Below, piece by piece: positions 10,305 through 19,630 of a stretch of 64,000 nt of DNA. The stretch spans positions 1 to 64,000 of the forward strand of contig NZ_CDDH01000027.1 of assembly GCF_000819725.1 (NCBI RefSeq), given 5' to 3'. The translations under genes and the position numbers were made by a program. Within the stretch, counting starts at the first letter, position 1, and each line of letters begins with the position of its first letter. The notes under the pieces are model-generated. The model saw nothing but the letters and a program-made list of their open reading frames with translations, searched no databases and was not told where the DNA came from. The stretch is from Aeromonas australiensis (lineage in GTDB: Bacteria; Pseudomonadota; Gammaproteobacteria; Enterobacterales; Aeromonadaceae).

Positions 10305-12797
10305 ATGGCCGAGATCAACAAAGCAACCCTCACCGAAGCCGACATCATCTCGAAATACCTGCTGCCTGCTATCAAGGCTGCGGGGTGGGATGACCTGACC
10401 CAGGTTCGCCAAGAGGTGAAGCTGCGGGATGGCAAGGTGGTGGTGCGCGGCCAGATGGCGGCACGCAAGAAGGTCAAATCGGCCGATATCGTGCTCTATC
10501 ACAAGATGGGCTTGCCACTGGCAGTGATCGAGGCCAAAGCCAACAAGCATGAGATTGGCAAGGGGATGCAACAGGGGCTCGATTATGCCCGTCTGCTGGA
10601 TGTGCCCTTCGTATTTGCCAGCAATGGCGATGGCTTCGTATTTCATGACAAGACCAATCCGGCCAAGCTGGAATCCGAGATCGCGCTGGAGGACTTCCCC
10701 AGCCCCGGCCAGCTTTGGGACAAACTCTGCACCTGGAAGGGTTACTCTCAGGCCCAGTTGCCTGTCATCAGTCAGGACTACTACTCCGATGGCAGTGACA
10801 AAACTCCCCGCTATTACCAGCTGCAGGCCATCAACAAGACCGTAGAAGCCATCTTGAAAGGTGAGGATCGGGTATTGCTGGTGATGGCCACCGGCACCGG
10901 CAAGACCTACACCGCATTCCAGATCATCTGGCGTTTGTGGAAGGCGGGCGCCAAGCAGCGCATCCTGTTTCTGGCCGATCGCAACATTCTGGTGGATCAG
11001 ACCAAGGTCAATGACTTCCAGCCTTTTGGCCCGGCCATGACCAAGGTCACCGGGCGCACTGTCGATCCCGCCTATGAGATCCACCTTGCCCTCTATCAGG
11101 CGCTCACCGGGCCGGAAGAGTCGCAGAAAGCCTTTAAGCAGGTCTCTCCTGACTTCTTCGACCTGATCGTGGTGGATGAGTGCCATCGGGGCAGTGCCGC
11201 CGAAGACAGCGCCTGGCGCGAGATACTCGAATACTTCTCATCGGCCACCCAGATTGGTCTCACTGCCACGCCCAAAGAGACCGAAACCGTCTCCAGCACC
11301 GATTACTTCGGTGACCCTGTTTATACCTACTCCCTCAAAGAGGGGATCGAAGATGGTTTTCTTGCCCCCTACAAGGTGGTGCGGGTCGATATCGATGTCG
11401 ATCTGCAGGGGTGGCGCCCAACCAAAGGGCAGATGGACAAACAGGGCAACCTGATTGAAGACCGCATCTATAACCAGAAGGATTTCGACCGCACCCTGGT
11501 GATCGACGAACGCACCCAGCTGGTGGCCGAGACCATCACCAACTATCTCAAGAAAACCGACCCGATGGCCAAGACCATTGTGTTCTGCAACGACATCGAT
11601 CATGCCGACCGGATGCGCCGGGCCTTGGTCAACCTCAACCCGGAACAGATGGCCAAGGATGAGCGCTATGTGATGAAAATCACCGGCGATGATGACCTTG
11701 GCAAGGCCCAGCTCGACAACTTCATCAACCCGAAAAAGCCCTATCCGGTTATAGCCACCACTTCCGAGCTGATGACCACCGGCGTTGATGCCAAAACCTG
11801 CAAGCTGGTGGTGCTGGACCAAAACATCCAGTCCATGACCAAGTTCAAGCAGATCATCGGCCGTGGCACCCGCATTGACGACAAGTACGGCAAGCTCTGG
11901 TTTACCATTCTCGATTTCAAGAAGGCCACCGAGCTGTTTGCCGATCCCCGTTTCGACGGCGAACCGGAGCGCGTCATGGTGATCAAACCGGCAGACATCA
12001 ACAACCCCGATGATGGCTTGGGCGATATCATCGGCGATGCCGATCCGCTGCCAACCGATGAACCCGGCGACCATGACGATCCGTTTGCCCCCAGGGTCGA
12101 TGAACAATCCGGCAGCTACACAACCGGCAGTGACGGTGGCCACAGTGGCGCAGGGAGTCAGGGCGCAGGGGGGCAGGGCACAGGCCCGCTGGGTGGCCCC
12201 GAGCCCGGGGTCAGCAAGTATTATGTCAACGGTGTGGCGGTCAGCGTCATCGCCGAGCGGGTGCAGTATTACGATGCCGATGGCAAGTTGGTGACCGAAT
12301 CCTTCAAGGACTACACCAAAAAGACTTTGCTCAAGGAGTTTGCCACCCTCGATGCCTTCACCAAACGCTGGCAAGCAGCCGAGCGCAAGCAAGCCATCAT
12401 GGATGAATTGGCGCAGGCGGGCGTGCTGTGGGAGGTGTTGGAGCAGGAAGTGGGTAAGGAGCTCGACCCGTTCGACCTTATCTGCCATGTGGTATACGAT
12501 CAGCCGCCACTGACCCGCCGCGAGCGGGCCAACAACGTCAAAAAGCGCAACTACTTCACCAAGTACAACGACACCGCCCAGCAGGTATTAACCCGCCTGC
12601 TCGACAAGTATGCCGATCAGGGGGTGACCGAGATTGAGACCAAGGATGCGCTAAAAGTGGCCCCCTTTACCGAGTTGGGGCGGCCGCTGGAGTTGGCCAA
12701 GAAGGGGTTTGGTGGCCCCAAACAGTTCGAGCAGGCCATCACCGAACTGGAGCAAGAGATCTATCGCCACACCGATCGTGAGCAGCAGAGCGCCTGA
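10305..12797 (+). CDS. hsdR: type I restriction enzyme, R (endonuclease/translocase) subunit
   Basis: The 830-residue motor and nuclease subunit cleaves unmodified DNA after ATP-driven translocation. The N-terminal nuclease domain carries [16 protein letters not shown] near residue 75, in which E-A-K fits the PD-(D/E)xK fold. The helicase domain has Walker A ATGTGKT near 195, DECH near 290, LTATPKET near 322 and the motif VI-like IIGRGTRID near 520. The C-terminal part resembles the EcoEI R C-terminal domain, suggesting type IB. The ATG at 10305 follows GGAAGAG by five bases; a GTG two codons earlier overlaps that site. A terminator separates it from hsdM. Confidence 0.95.
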   Translation: MAEINKATLTEADIISKYLLPAIKAAGWDDLTQVRQEVKLRDGKVVVRGQMAARKKVKSADIVLYHKMGLPLAVIEAKANKHEIGKGMQQGLDYARLLDVPFVFASNGDGFVFHDKTNPAKLESEIALEDFPSPGQLWDKLCTWKGYSQAQLPVISQDYYSDGSDKTPRYYQLQAINKTVEAILKGEDRVLLVMATGTGKTYTAFQIIWRLWKAGAKQRILFLADRNILVDQTKVNDFQPFGPAMTKVTGRTVDPAYEIHLALYQALTGPEESQKAFKQVSPDFFDLIVVDECHRGSAAEDSAWREILEYFSSATQIGLTATPKETETVSSTDYFGDPVYTYSLKEGIEDGFLAPYKVVRVDIDVDLQGWRPTKGQMDKQGNLIEDRIYNQKDFDRTLVIDERTQLVAETITNYLKKTDPMAKTIVFCNDIDHADRMRRALVNLNPEQMAKDERYVMKITGDDDLGKAQLDNFINPKKPYPVIATTSELMTTGVDAKTCKLVVLDQNIQSMTKFKQIIGRGTRIDDKYGKLWFTILDFKKATELFADPRFDGEPERVMVIKPADINNPDDGLGDIIGDADPLPTDEPGDHDDPFAPRVDEQSGSYTTGSDGGHSGAGSQGAGGQGTGPLGGPEPGVSKYYVNGVAVSVIAERVQYYDADGKLVTESFKDYTKKTLLKEFATLDAFTKRWQAAERKQAIMDELAQAGVLWEVLEQEVGKELDPFDLICHVVYDQPPLTRRERANNVKKRNYFTKYNDTAQQVLTRLLDKYADQGVTEIETKDALKVAPFTELGRPLELAKKGFGGPKQFEQAITELEQEIYRHTDREQQSA

Positions 12798-12823
12798 CGC
12801 CAGGGCTGCAACAGCACCACAGT

Positions 12824-12852
12824 GCGGCCATGGCAATCATGGCCGCTTGTTT
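12824..12852 (+). terminator. intrinsic terminator between hsdR and hsdM
   Basis: A perfect 9-bp stem (GCGGCCATG with CATGGCCGC) has the loop GCAAT and is followed by TTGTTTT. It would make hsdR a separate transcript, with hsdM and the genes after it needing their own promoter within about 12850-12905. Confidence 0.75.
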
Positions 12853-12917
12853 TATCGATACTCCTGACGCATTCGCCCCTGTATTCGTCACCATTTTTGT
12901 AAAAAGCAGAGAATCCC

Positions 12918-14417
12918 ATGTCATCCATCAGCTCAGTTATCAAATCCATTCAGGACATCATGCGCAAGGACGCCGGTATCGACGGCGATGCCCAGCGCCT
13001 CGGCCAGCTCTCCTGGCTGCTGTTTTTGAAAGTGTTCGACGCCCAGGAAGAGGAGCTGGAGTTTGAGCAGGATAACTACCGCTGCCCCATCCCCGAGCGC
13101 TTCCTGTGGCGCAACTGGGCGGCCGATAGCGAAGGGCTGACTGGCGATGCCCTGCTCGATTTCGTCAACAACGATCTGTTCGACAGCCTGAAAAATCAGC
13201 CTGCCAATATCAGTCTCAACCCCCGTGGCTATGTGGTGAAAGAGGCGTTCTCTGATGCCTTCAACTACATGAAGAACGGCACCCTGCTTAAGCAGGTGAT
13301 CAACAAGCTAAACGAGATCGACTTTACCGACAGCAGCGAGCGCCACCTGTTTGGCGACATCTACGAGCAGATCCTGCGCGACCTGCAAAGCGCCGGTAAC
13401 GCGGGCGAGTTCTACACCCCCCGCGCCGTCACCCGCTTTATGGTCAACCGCATAGACCCCAAACTCGGCGAGCGGATCATGGACCCGGCCTGCGGTACCG
13501 GCGGCTTTCTCGCCTGCGCCTTCGACCATGTCAAAGAGCACTATGTCGAGACCGCTGCCGACCATCAGACCCTGCAGCAGCAGATCCTGGGGGTTGAGAA
13601 GAAGCAGCTGCCGCACCTCCTTTGCACCACCAATATGCTGCTGCACGGCATCGAGGTGCCGGTGCAGATCCGCCACGGCAACACCCTCGACAAACCGCTG
13701 TCGAGCTGGGACAGCGATATCGATGTGATCCTCACCAACCCGCCCTTTGGCGGCACCGAAGAGGATGGCATCGAGCAGAACTTCCCGGCCGATCTCCGTA
13801 CCCGCGAAACTGCCGACCTGTTCCTGCAGCTGATTATCGAAGTCCTTGCCCCGGCAACAAATGGCAAGGGCGGTCGCGCCGCCGTGGTGCTGCCCGATGG
13901 CACCCTGTTTGGCGAAGGGGTCAAAACCAAGATCAAGCAACTGCTCACTGCTGAGTGCAACCTGCACACCATAGTGCGGCTGCCCAACGGCGTGTTTGCC
14001 CCCTATACCGGCATCAAGACCAATATCCTCTTCTTCACCAAGGGCCAGCCCACCAAGGATGTCTGGTTCTACGAGCACCCCTATCCGGCTGGGGTGAAGA
14101 GCTACAGCAAGACCAAACCGATGAAGTTCGAGGAGTTTGAGGCCGAGATTGCCTGGTGGGGCGATGAGGCGGACGGCTTTGCTGCCCGGGTTGAGAACAA
14201 ACAAGCCTGGAAGGTCAGCATTGAGACCATTATCGAGCGTAACTTTAACCTCGATATCAAAAACCCCCATGTCGGCGAGCAGATAAGCCACGATCCTGAT
14301 GAGCTGTTGGAACGCTATGCCAAAGAGCAGGCAGAAATCCAGACCCTGCGTGACCAGCTAAAAGCCATTCTGGGTGATGCCTTGGGCAAGAACGGGGCAG
14401 ATCAACGCCATGAATGA
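12918..14417 (+). CDS. hsdM: type I restriction-modification system, M (N6-adenine methyltransferase) subunit
   Basis: The 499-residue methyltransferase transfers a methyl group from SAM to adenine N6 in the recognition site and, with HsdS, forms the M2S modification enzyme. The N-terminal HsdM helical domain spans about 1-140. The SAM motif is DPACGTGGFL near 188 and the catalytic motif IV is NPPFGG near 273. The start follows a purine-rich segment without a strong Shine-Dalgarno. The last eight bases overlap the start of the RhuM-Fic gene, so the downstream genes are translationally coupled to it. Confidence 0.96.
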   Translation: MSSISSVIKSIQDIMRKDAGIDGDAQRLGQLSWLLFLKVFDAQEEELEFEQDNYRCPIPERFLWRNWAADSEGLTGDALLDFVNNDLFDSLKNQPANISLNPRGYVVKEAFSDAFNYMKNGTLLKQVINKLNEIDFTDSSERHLFGDIYEQILRDLQSAGNAGEFYTPRAVTRFMVNRIDPKLGERIMDPACGTGGFLACAFDHVKEHYVETAADHQTLQQQILGVEKKQLPHLLCTTNMLLHGIEVPVQIRHGNTLDKPLSSWDSDIDVILTNPPFGGTEEDGIEQNFPADLRTRETADLFLQLIIEVLAPATNGKGGRAAVVLPDGTLFGEGVKTKIKQLLTAECNLHTIVRLPNGVFAPYTGIKTNILFFTKGQPTKDVWFYEHPYPAGVKSYSKTKPMKFEEFEAEIAWWGDEADGFAARVENKQAWKVSIETIIERNFNLDIKNPHVGEQISHDPDELLERYAKEQAEIQTLRDQLKAILGDALGKNGADQRHE

Positions 14418-15420
14418 GACCACTCAACAGATCGCCATCTTCGAGGGGGAGAGCGGCGAGATCACCGTCACCCTGCAACAGGAGACCGTCTGGCTCAATC
14501 AGGCCCAACTGGCCCAGCTGTTTGCCAAAAACAAACGCACCATCTCCGAGCATATTCGCAACCTGTTTAAAGAGGGCGAGCTGGAAGAGAGTGCAGTTGT
14601 CCGGAATTTCCGGACAACTGCCAGCGATGGTAAAAGCTACGATACCCAACACTACAACCTCGACGTCATCATCTCGGTCGGCTATCGGGTCAAATCACCG
14701 CAAGGGGTGCGCTTTCGTCAGTGGGCCACCCGGCTGTTAAAAGAGCACCTGTTCAACGGCTACACCCTCAACCAGCAGCGCTTTGAGCAAAATGCCCGCG
14801 AACTGGAAGCTGCACTGGCACTGGTGCGCAAGGCGGCCCGTGGCGATGGGCTCAGCCTCGCCTGTGGCCGTGGTCTGGTGGAGATCATCAGCCGCTATAC
14901 CCAAACCTTTCTCTGGCTACAGCGTTATGACGAAGGGCTGCTGACCGAGCCGACAGGCACCGAGGGCGGCATCTTGCTGGCCCCCGAGCAAGCCATGCAG
15001 GCGCTCGGTGAGCTAAAAGCCCAACTGATGGCGCGCGGTGAAGCGACCGAGCTGTTCGCCCGTCCACGCGGCGACGGACTGGCCGCCTTACTGGGTAATC
15101 TTGCGCAAAGCGTATTTGGCCAGAGCGCCTACCCCACAGTGCAGAGCAAGGCCGCCCACCTGCTCTATTTTGTGGTGAAAAACCACCCCTTTACCGATGG
15201 CAACAAGCGCAGCGCCGCCTTCTTGTTTGTCGATTTTCTCTATCGCAATCAGGCGCTCTGGCTGGCAAGTGGCGAGCCTATCATCAACGACAGCGGGCTG
15301 GCGGCACTGACCCTGTTGGTGGCCGAGTCGGCCCCGGCACAAAAAGAGACCCTGATCCGCCTGATCATCAATATGCTGACCCCGGCAATCGCTGCGACTG
15401 ACTTTGGAACAACCCCATGA
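14410..15420 (+). CDS. RhuM domain fused to a Doc-like Fic domain, embedded in the hsd operon
   Basis: The 336-residue protein has two parts. Residues about 1-135 match the RhuM family (VWLNQAQLAQLFAKNKRTIS, FRQWATRLLKEHLFNGY), a putative DNA-binding or antirepressor-like domain. Residues about 215-330 form a Fic/Doc domain with motif HPFTDGNKR at 259-267. The lysine in place of the usual second glycine resembles Doc, which phosphorylates rather than AMPylates its target, so a kinase-type activity is possible. The ATG at 14410 overlaps the hsdM stop by eight bases, and its own stop overlaps the hsdS start by four. It is therefore made with M and S and may modify or guard the enzyme. Its function in such loci is not settled. 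Confidence 0.85.
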   Translation: MNETTQQIAIFEGESGEITVTLQQETVWLNQAQLAQLFAKNKRTISEHIRNLFKEGELEESAVVRNFRTTASDGKSYDTQHYNLDVIISVGYRVKSPQGVRFRQWATRLLKEHLFNGYTLNQQRFEQNARELEAALALVRKAARGDGLSLACGRGLVEIISRYTQTFLWLQRYDEGLLTEPTGTEGGILLAPEQAMQALGELKAQLMARGEATELFARPRGDGLAALLGNLAQSVFGQSAYPTVQSKAAHLLYFVVKNHPFTDGNKRSAAFLFVDFLYRNQALWLASGEPIINDSGLAALTLLVAESAPAQKETLIRLIINMLTPAIAATDFGTTP

Positions 15421-17198
15421 ACCATCTCGATACCCTGATCACCGACCATCTGGATCTCTGGAGTGCGGCGGTGCGCCCGAAAAGCAGTGCCGGACGCGGC
15501 AGCAACAGCAAGCTGGAGCTCACCGGTATCAAAAAGCTGCGCGAGCTGATTTTGGAGCTGGCCGTGCGCGGCAAACTGGTGCCGCAAGACCCCAGCGATG
15601 AACCCGCCTCCGTGCTGCTGGAACGAATTGCCGCCGAAAAAACGCGGTTGGTGAAAGAGGGCAAGATTAAAAAGCCCAAGGCACTGCCGGAAATTGCTGA
15701 GGAAGATAAGCCATTCGAACTGCCGGAAGGATGGGAGTGGGCTCGTTTTGATGAAATCATCAACCAAGAATATCCAATAAGCTATGGAGTGTTGGTCCCT
15801 GGTGAATCAGAAGAAGGTGGCGTGCCATTTGTAAGAATAAGTGATATCGCTATAGATAATCCTCCATCGTTGCCAGAAAAAAATATTAGTAAATCAGTTG
15901 ATGCTAATTACGCAAGAACCCGCCTCAACGGGGGAGAAATTCTTATGGCCGTAGTTGGTTCAATTGGAAAGCTTGGGGTGGTGCCTGATAGCTGGAGAGG
16001 CGCAAATATTGCACGCGCACTTTGCAGAATCGTTCCTGTCAGAGAAGTGTCTAAAAATTATATTTTGCATCTTCTAAAAAGTGAGTTTATGCAAAATAAC
16101 TTCAAGGGTGATACGCGGACTCTGGCACAACCTACATTAAATGTAGGTCTTATTAAAAATTCGGTTACACCAATACCACCGTTTAAGGCCCAACAACGTA
16201 TCGAAGCCAAAGTTGATCAGTTAATGGCCCTCTGCGACCAGTTGGAGCAGCAAAGCGAGGCGCAACTGGCGGCGCACCATACTCTGGTGGCAGCCCTGCT
16301 GGCGACCCTGAGCGACTCCGGCGATGCAGAGGAGCTGGCGCAAAACTGGGCTCGGCTAAGCACTCACTTCGATACCCTCTTTACCACCGAGGCCAGCATT
16401 GACGCCCTGAAACAGACCATCCTGCAACTGGCGGTGATGGGCAAGCTGGTACCGCAAGATCCGAGCGATGAACCGGCCTCCGTGCTGCTGGAACGTATTG
16501 CCGCCGAAAAAGCGCAGCTGGTCAAAGAGAAGAAAATTAAAAAAGAGAAACCGCTACCTGCGATAAGCGAAGACGAAAAGCCTTTTGAGCTACCGCAGGG
16601 ATGGGCGTGGTGTCGCTTTGAAGATATTGTTGATATCCAAAGCGGGATAACAAAAGGCCGGAAATTAACAAATAGGGTATTAACTACAGTGCCTTATTTA
16701 AGTGTTGCCAACGTTCAACGTGGGTATGTTGATGTGACAGGTATTAAGTCAGTTGAGCTTCCTATTGATGAGGTCGAAAAATATCAGGTTTTGACAGGTG
16801 ATCTTCTGATTACTGAAGGAGGTGACTGGGATAAGGTTGGTCGTACAGCCATTTGGGCAGATGAAATGCCATATGTCGCACACCAGAACCATGTATTTAA
16901 GGCTAGAAAGTTTCTTCAAGAACAGGATGAGTCTTGGTTAGAGATGTTCCTGAATGGGCCTTCAGCTAGAGATTATTTTGCTGGTTCAAGCAAACAAACG
17001 ACTAATTTAGCATCGATCAATAAAACACAATTACGTGGTTGCCTAATTGCCATCCCACCCAAAAATGAAAAAAGTTGTATTGTTGCCAAAGTGGATGAAC
17101 TCATGGCCCTTTGTGACCAACTTAAATCCCGCCTGCAAACCAGCCAGCAGACCCAGCTTGCCCTGGCCGAGTCGCTGGTGGAAGATGCCCTGGTCTGA
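15417..17198 (+). CDS. hsdS: type I restriction-modification system, S (specificity) subunit
   Basis: The 593-residue subunit recognises a bipartite DNA site through two target-recognition domains (about 110-265 and 402-555). These are set between conserved spacer segments. Two 71-codon spacer copies (bases 15537-15749 and 16407-16619) agree at 54 of 71 residues with no gaps. VDQLMALCDQLE and VDELMALCDQLK repeat after each domain. The N-terminus (ITDHLDLW, GIKKLRELILELAV) is of the EcoAI/EcoEI type IB kind. The recognition domains are visibly more AT-rich than the spacers, a sign of exchange by recombination. The start forms an ATGA overlap with the RhuM-Fic gene. Confidence 0.95.
   Translation: MNHLDTLITDHLDLWSAAVRPKSSAGRGSNSKLELTGIKKLRELILELAVRGKLVPQDPSDEPASVLLERIAAEKTRLVKEGKIKKPKALPEIAEEDKPFELPEGWEWARFDEIINQEYPISYGVLVPGESEEGGVPFVRISDIAIDNPPSLPEKNISKSVDANYARTRLNGGEILMAVVGSIGKLGVVPDSWRGANIARALCRIVPVREVSKNYILHLLKSEFMQNNFKGDTRTLAQPTLNVGLIKNSVTPIPPFKAQQRIEAKVDQLMALCDQLEQQSEAQLAAHHTLVAALLATLSDSGDAEELAQNWARLSTHFDTLFTTEASIDALKQTILQLAVMGKLVPQDPSDEPASVLLERIAAEKAQLVKEKKIKKEKPLPAISEDEKPFELPQGWAWCRFEDIVDIQSGITKGRKLTNRVLTTVPYLSVANVQRGYVDVTGIKSVELPIDEVEKYQVLTGDLLITEGGDWDKVGRTAIWADEMPYVAHQNHVFKARKFLQEQDESWLEMFLNGPSARDYFAGSSKQTTNLASINKTQLRGCLIAIPPKNEKSCIVAKVDELMALCDQLKSRLQTSQQTQLALAESLVEDALV
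15537..15749 (+). repeat. hsdS conserved spacer, copy 1
   Basis: This 213-bp direct repeat unit encodes LRELILELAV...GWEWARF and precedes the first target-recognition domain. Its partner is at 16407-16619, 870 bases away. Segments such as the one coding DEPASVLLERIAAEK are nearly identical at the DNA level and could serve recombination. Confidence 0.85.
16407..16619 (+). repeat. hsdS conserved spacer, copy 2
   Basis: This is the second 213-bp unit, encoding LKQTILQLAV...GWAWCRF before the second target-recognition domain. It is the same length as copy 1, with 17 amino-acid differences. Confidence 0.85.
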
Positions 17199-17239
17199 TA
17201 AGCCCCCTGCTGATCTTCGTCCGATGATAAGAGGTATTG

Positions 17240-18247
17240 ATGATGAAACCCGGTCGTAACGATCCTTGTCCCTGTGGCAGCGGTAATAAATTTAAACGTT
17301 GTTGTATGAGCCGCGAGGGCAAGCTGCATGCCGACGTGCAGGATGAGGTCGCAACCATATTGGCCATGAACCCCAATCTGAGCCTGGATGAACTCAATGT
17401 GGCGTTACAGCACAAAATGGCGGAGCGTAATAATCAACCGCATCCCGATTTTTGTGGGGTGACGCCCACCCAAATGGCCAATTGGCTGTATGCCCCGTTC
17501 GATCAATTACAGTGGCTCACCATCAGCACCCCAGACAATCTTGCTGCCAGCCCGGTGATGCGCTATCTGGGCCTGATGCTTGATGAGGCCATGGCGCAAG
17601 AGGGGTCATTCAACGCCACCAGCAAAGGCAACTTGCCGATGAAATTGGTCAAACAGGCCGGTGCGCTATTGCCGGAATTTGCCGTGGCGCAATGCGGGTG
17701 TGACTTCGGTATTTGTGAGTTTGAGGGGCGCAACGAAGACAACTTTAATGCCCTGCACTACACCAGAGTGTTAGCCGAACTCAGCGGCATTATTTATCGC
17801 CGCAGCGGTCGCTATCATGTGAAAAAAACCGCGCAAAAACAGTATCAGGCGGCCGGGATACAGGCCTTCTTTAAACCTATGCTGGCGGCTGCTGTCAGCC
17901 AATATAACTGGGCCTATCTTGACGGCTATTCCCCCGAGGTCGATGTGCGTACGTTTTGGGTGTTTATGCTGTGGCGCCTGCAACAACACCACAGTGTCGC
18001 CGAGTTGGTGCAAGAGGTGTTGACGGCGTTCCCCGATGTGCTATCGGCCATCCCGACCAACCATTACTTTTCGCCGGAACAAACCTTATCCATGATCATC
18101 GAGTCACGGTTTATTGAGCGGTTCTTACAATACTGGGGATTTGTGACGGTTGACCCGAGGCGTTATAGCAACGCGGGGCCGGTCGCCCGAAAGGTTGCGA
18201 TCCAACCTTTATTTGACCACACCTTTCAATTCACTCTTAACCGATAA
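17240..18247 (+). CDS. SEC-C zinc-motif protein of unknown function
   Basis: The roughly 335-residue protein opens with a SEC-C motif (PGRNDPCPCGSG, then KFKRCC), the C-x-C-x8-C-C pattern that binds zinc. I do not recognise the rest. A second cysteine cluster, CGCDFGIC, lies near residue 155 and may also bind metal. AAGAGG precedes two adjacent ATGs at 17240 and 17243; either may be used. It lies 41 bases after hsdS with no terminator between, so it may be read through from the hsd operon. Base composition is less GC-rich than in the core genes. The next gene starts 10 bases after its stop, so the two form a pair. Confidence 0.75.
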   Translation: MMKPGRNDPCPCGSGNKFKRCCMSREGKLHADVQDEVATILAMNPNLSLDELNVALQHKMAERNNQPHPDFCGVTPTQMANWLYAPFDQLQWLTISTPDNLAASPVMRYLGLMLDEAMAQEGSFNATSKGNLPMKLVKQAGALLPEFAVAQCGCDFGICEFEGRNEDNFNALHYTRVLAELSGIIYRRSGRYHVKKTAQKQYQAAGIQAFFKPMLAAAVSQYNWAYLDGYSPEVDVRTFWVFMLWRLQQHHSVAELVQEVLTAFPDVLSAIPTNHYFSPEQTLSMIIESRFIERFLQYWGFVTVDPRRYSNAGPVARKVAIQPLFDHTFQFTLNR

Positions 18248-18257
18248 CAAGGTCATC

Positions 18258-19376
18258 GTGAGCGAATATCAATACTACAAATTTGAGCGTGTGGACGGGC
18301 CGCTGGCCCCTCACGCCCGCCAGGCACTCCGCGCCATCTCGAGTCGCGCCGAGATTAGCGCGACCACTTTTCAGGTCTATTACACCTACGGTGACTTGAA
18401 GGCTGACCCTGCCGAGCTGATGTTGAACTATTTCGATATCGGTTTTTACTATGCCGATTGGGGCTCCATTGATGCTTATCTCAAGCTGCCTGCCGGGACG
18501 ATCCCCGATGCGTTACTTGGTGTTTCGCGCTATGGCCTGCAGGTAGAGGAAAGCGATGAATGGCAATTGCTGACTTTTTCCATCGAAGAGTACGGCGAAT
18601 ATTTTGACGATGAACAGGCGGACGACTTTTTCCAACATTTAGCCGCTTTGCGCACTGCCTTGATTCAGGGTGATTGGCGTCTTGTCTATTTGATGTGGCT
18701 GAAAGAGTGCGAGTTTAATGAAGATATTGACCGGGTACCTTTAATTCATTTCGATTTTGAGCGCCTCAGTGAAGAGGTGCAGGCTTTTGCCACCCTTTAT
18801 GATATTCCCCTGGCCTGGGTTAACGCACTGGCGCTGGTGCTGAAGGCACACCCCAGTCACCCTGCCAGACAGGCCGAGTTGCAGTTTGATGGCTGGTTCC
18901 ATCAGCTCACTGACGCGGAGAAAAAGGCGCTATTACGCACGCTGTTTGAGCAAGGCCAGTTAACCCGTCATCAAGCCTTGGCGATGACGCATAAAGACGC
19001 GACCAACCATGACCCGGCCTATCACTATTGGTTAACTCCCGACCTGATCACGCCTTACATTGAACAAGCGCAACGCCAGTTGCAGCACGCGCAAGCCGAG
19101 GCGCGCGCAAAGAAAATGGCGCTTGAAAAAGCGGAAAAAGAGAAAGCATTGACGGCTATCTACCATCAGCGTGAACACGCCTGGCAACAGGCACAAGAAC
19201 AGGCGGATCGCGCGTGCGCCAGTGGCTACGATGCGGCATCACGCTATGTGCATCAGTTGTGGGAAGCCTATCAGCTCAAAGGCGATAGCCCCGCGTTTGC
19301 CCAGCGCTTTGAGCGATTTGTGGTGGTGAACAATAGCCGTAAAGCACTGTTAACCCGGCTGAAAGATCTCCTGTAG
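18258..19376 (+). CDS. uncharacterised protein with C-terminal coiled coil, paired with the SEC-C gene
   Basis: The 372-residue protein starts at GTG 18258, five bases after AACAAGG. The N-terminal part (EYQYYKFERVDGPL, then AISSRAEISATTFQVYY and YFDIGFYYADWGS) resembles a group of uncharacterised bacterial proteins I recall but cannot name. Residues about 280-340 are rich in A, E, K, Q and R in a heptad-like pattern (QRQLQHAQAEARAKKMALEK), suggesting a coiled coil. No catalytic motif is evident. It is the last gene of the island. Its closeness to the SEC-C gene suggests the two products act together; a role in defence is inference from location only. Confidence 0.7.
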   Translation: MSEYQYYKFERVDGPLAPHARQALRAISSRAEISATTFQVYYTYGDLKADPAELMLNYFDIGFYYADWGSIDAYLKLPAGTIPDALLGVSRYGLQVEESDEWQLLTFSIEEYGEYFDDEQADDFFQHLAALRTALIQGDWRLVYLMWLKECEFNEDIDRVPLIHFDFERLSEEVQAFATLYDIPLAWVNALALVLKAHPSHPARQAELQFDGWFHQLTDAEKKALLRTLFEQGQLTRHQALAMTHKDATNHDPAYHYWLTPDLITPYIEQAQRQLQHAQAEARAKKMALEKAEKEKALTAIYHQREHAWQQAQEQADRACASGYDAASRYVHQLWEAYQLKGDSPAFAQRFERFVVVNNSRKALLTRLKDLL

Positions 19377-19560
19377 GGGGTCTCCGGTTACCCAACATGA
19401 ACCTGCGTTGTTGAGTTATGTTCCCCGCCGCCATGGTGTGCGCCTCAACACGCCCCTTTGCTGCGAACGGGGGGCCATCATCCTCGAACCAAACAAGCCG
19501 GCGCAGCATGTCGGTTGTCACCGACATTCGCCCCTCTATGTGACCGGGAAGATGAAAAAA

Positions 19561-19600
19561 GCCCGGTATCACCCCTGCGATTCACAAGGTAATACCGGGC
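19561..19600 (-). terminator. intrinsic terminator of yicC
   Basis: A 9-bp stem (GCCCGGTAT with ATACCGGGC) with a 22-base loop is followed on the minus strand by TTTTTT, because the plus strand shows six As just before it. It lies 31 bases after the yicC stop. It also closes the restriction island on its right side. Confidence 0.75.
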
Positions 19601-19630
19601 CTTCAAGAGCTGCCGGGGCAAGCAAAAAAA

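Noticed and set aside
9613-19560. Integration of the restriction island at a tRNA gene with direct repeats
   Set aside because: No tRNA, integrase or matching flanking repeats could be seen at either edge.
19276-19572. Minus-strand open frame overlapping the end of the coiled-coil gene
   Set aside because: It covers the end of a better supported plus-strand gene and runs into the yicC terminator; no motif or ribosome site supports it. The region 19377-19560 appears to hold no gene.
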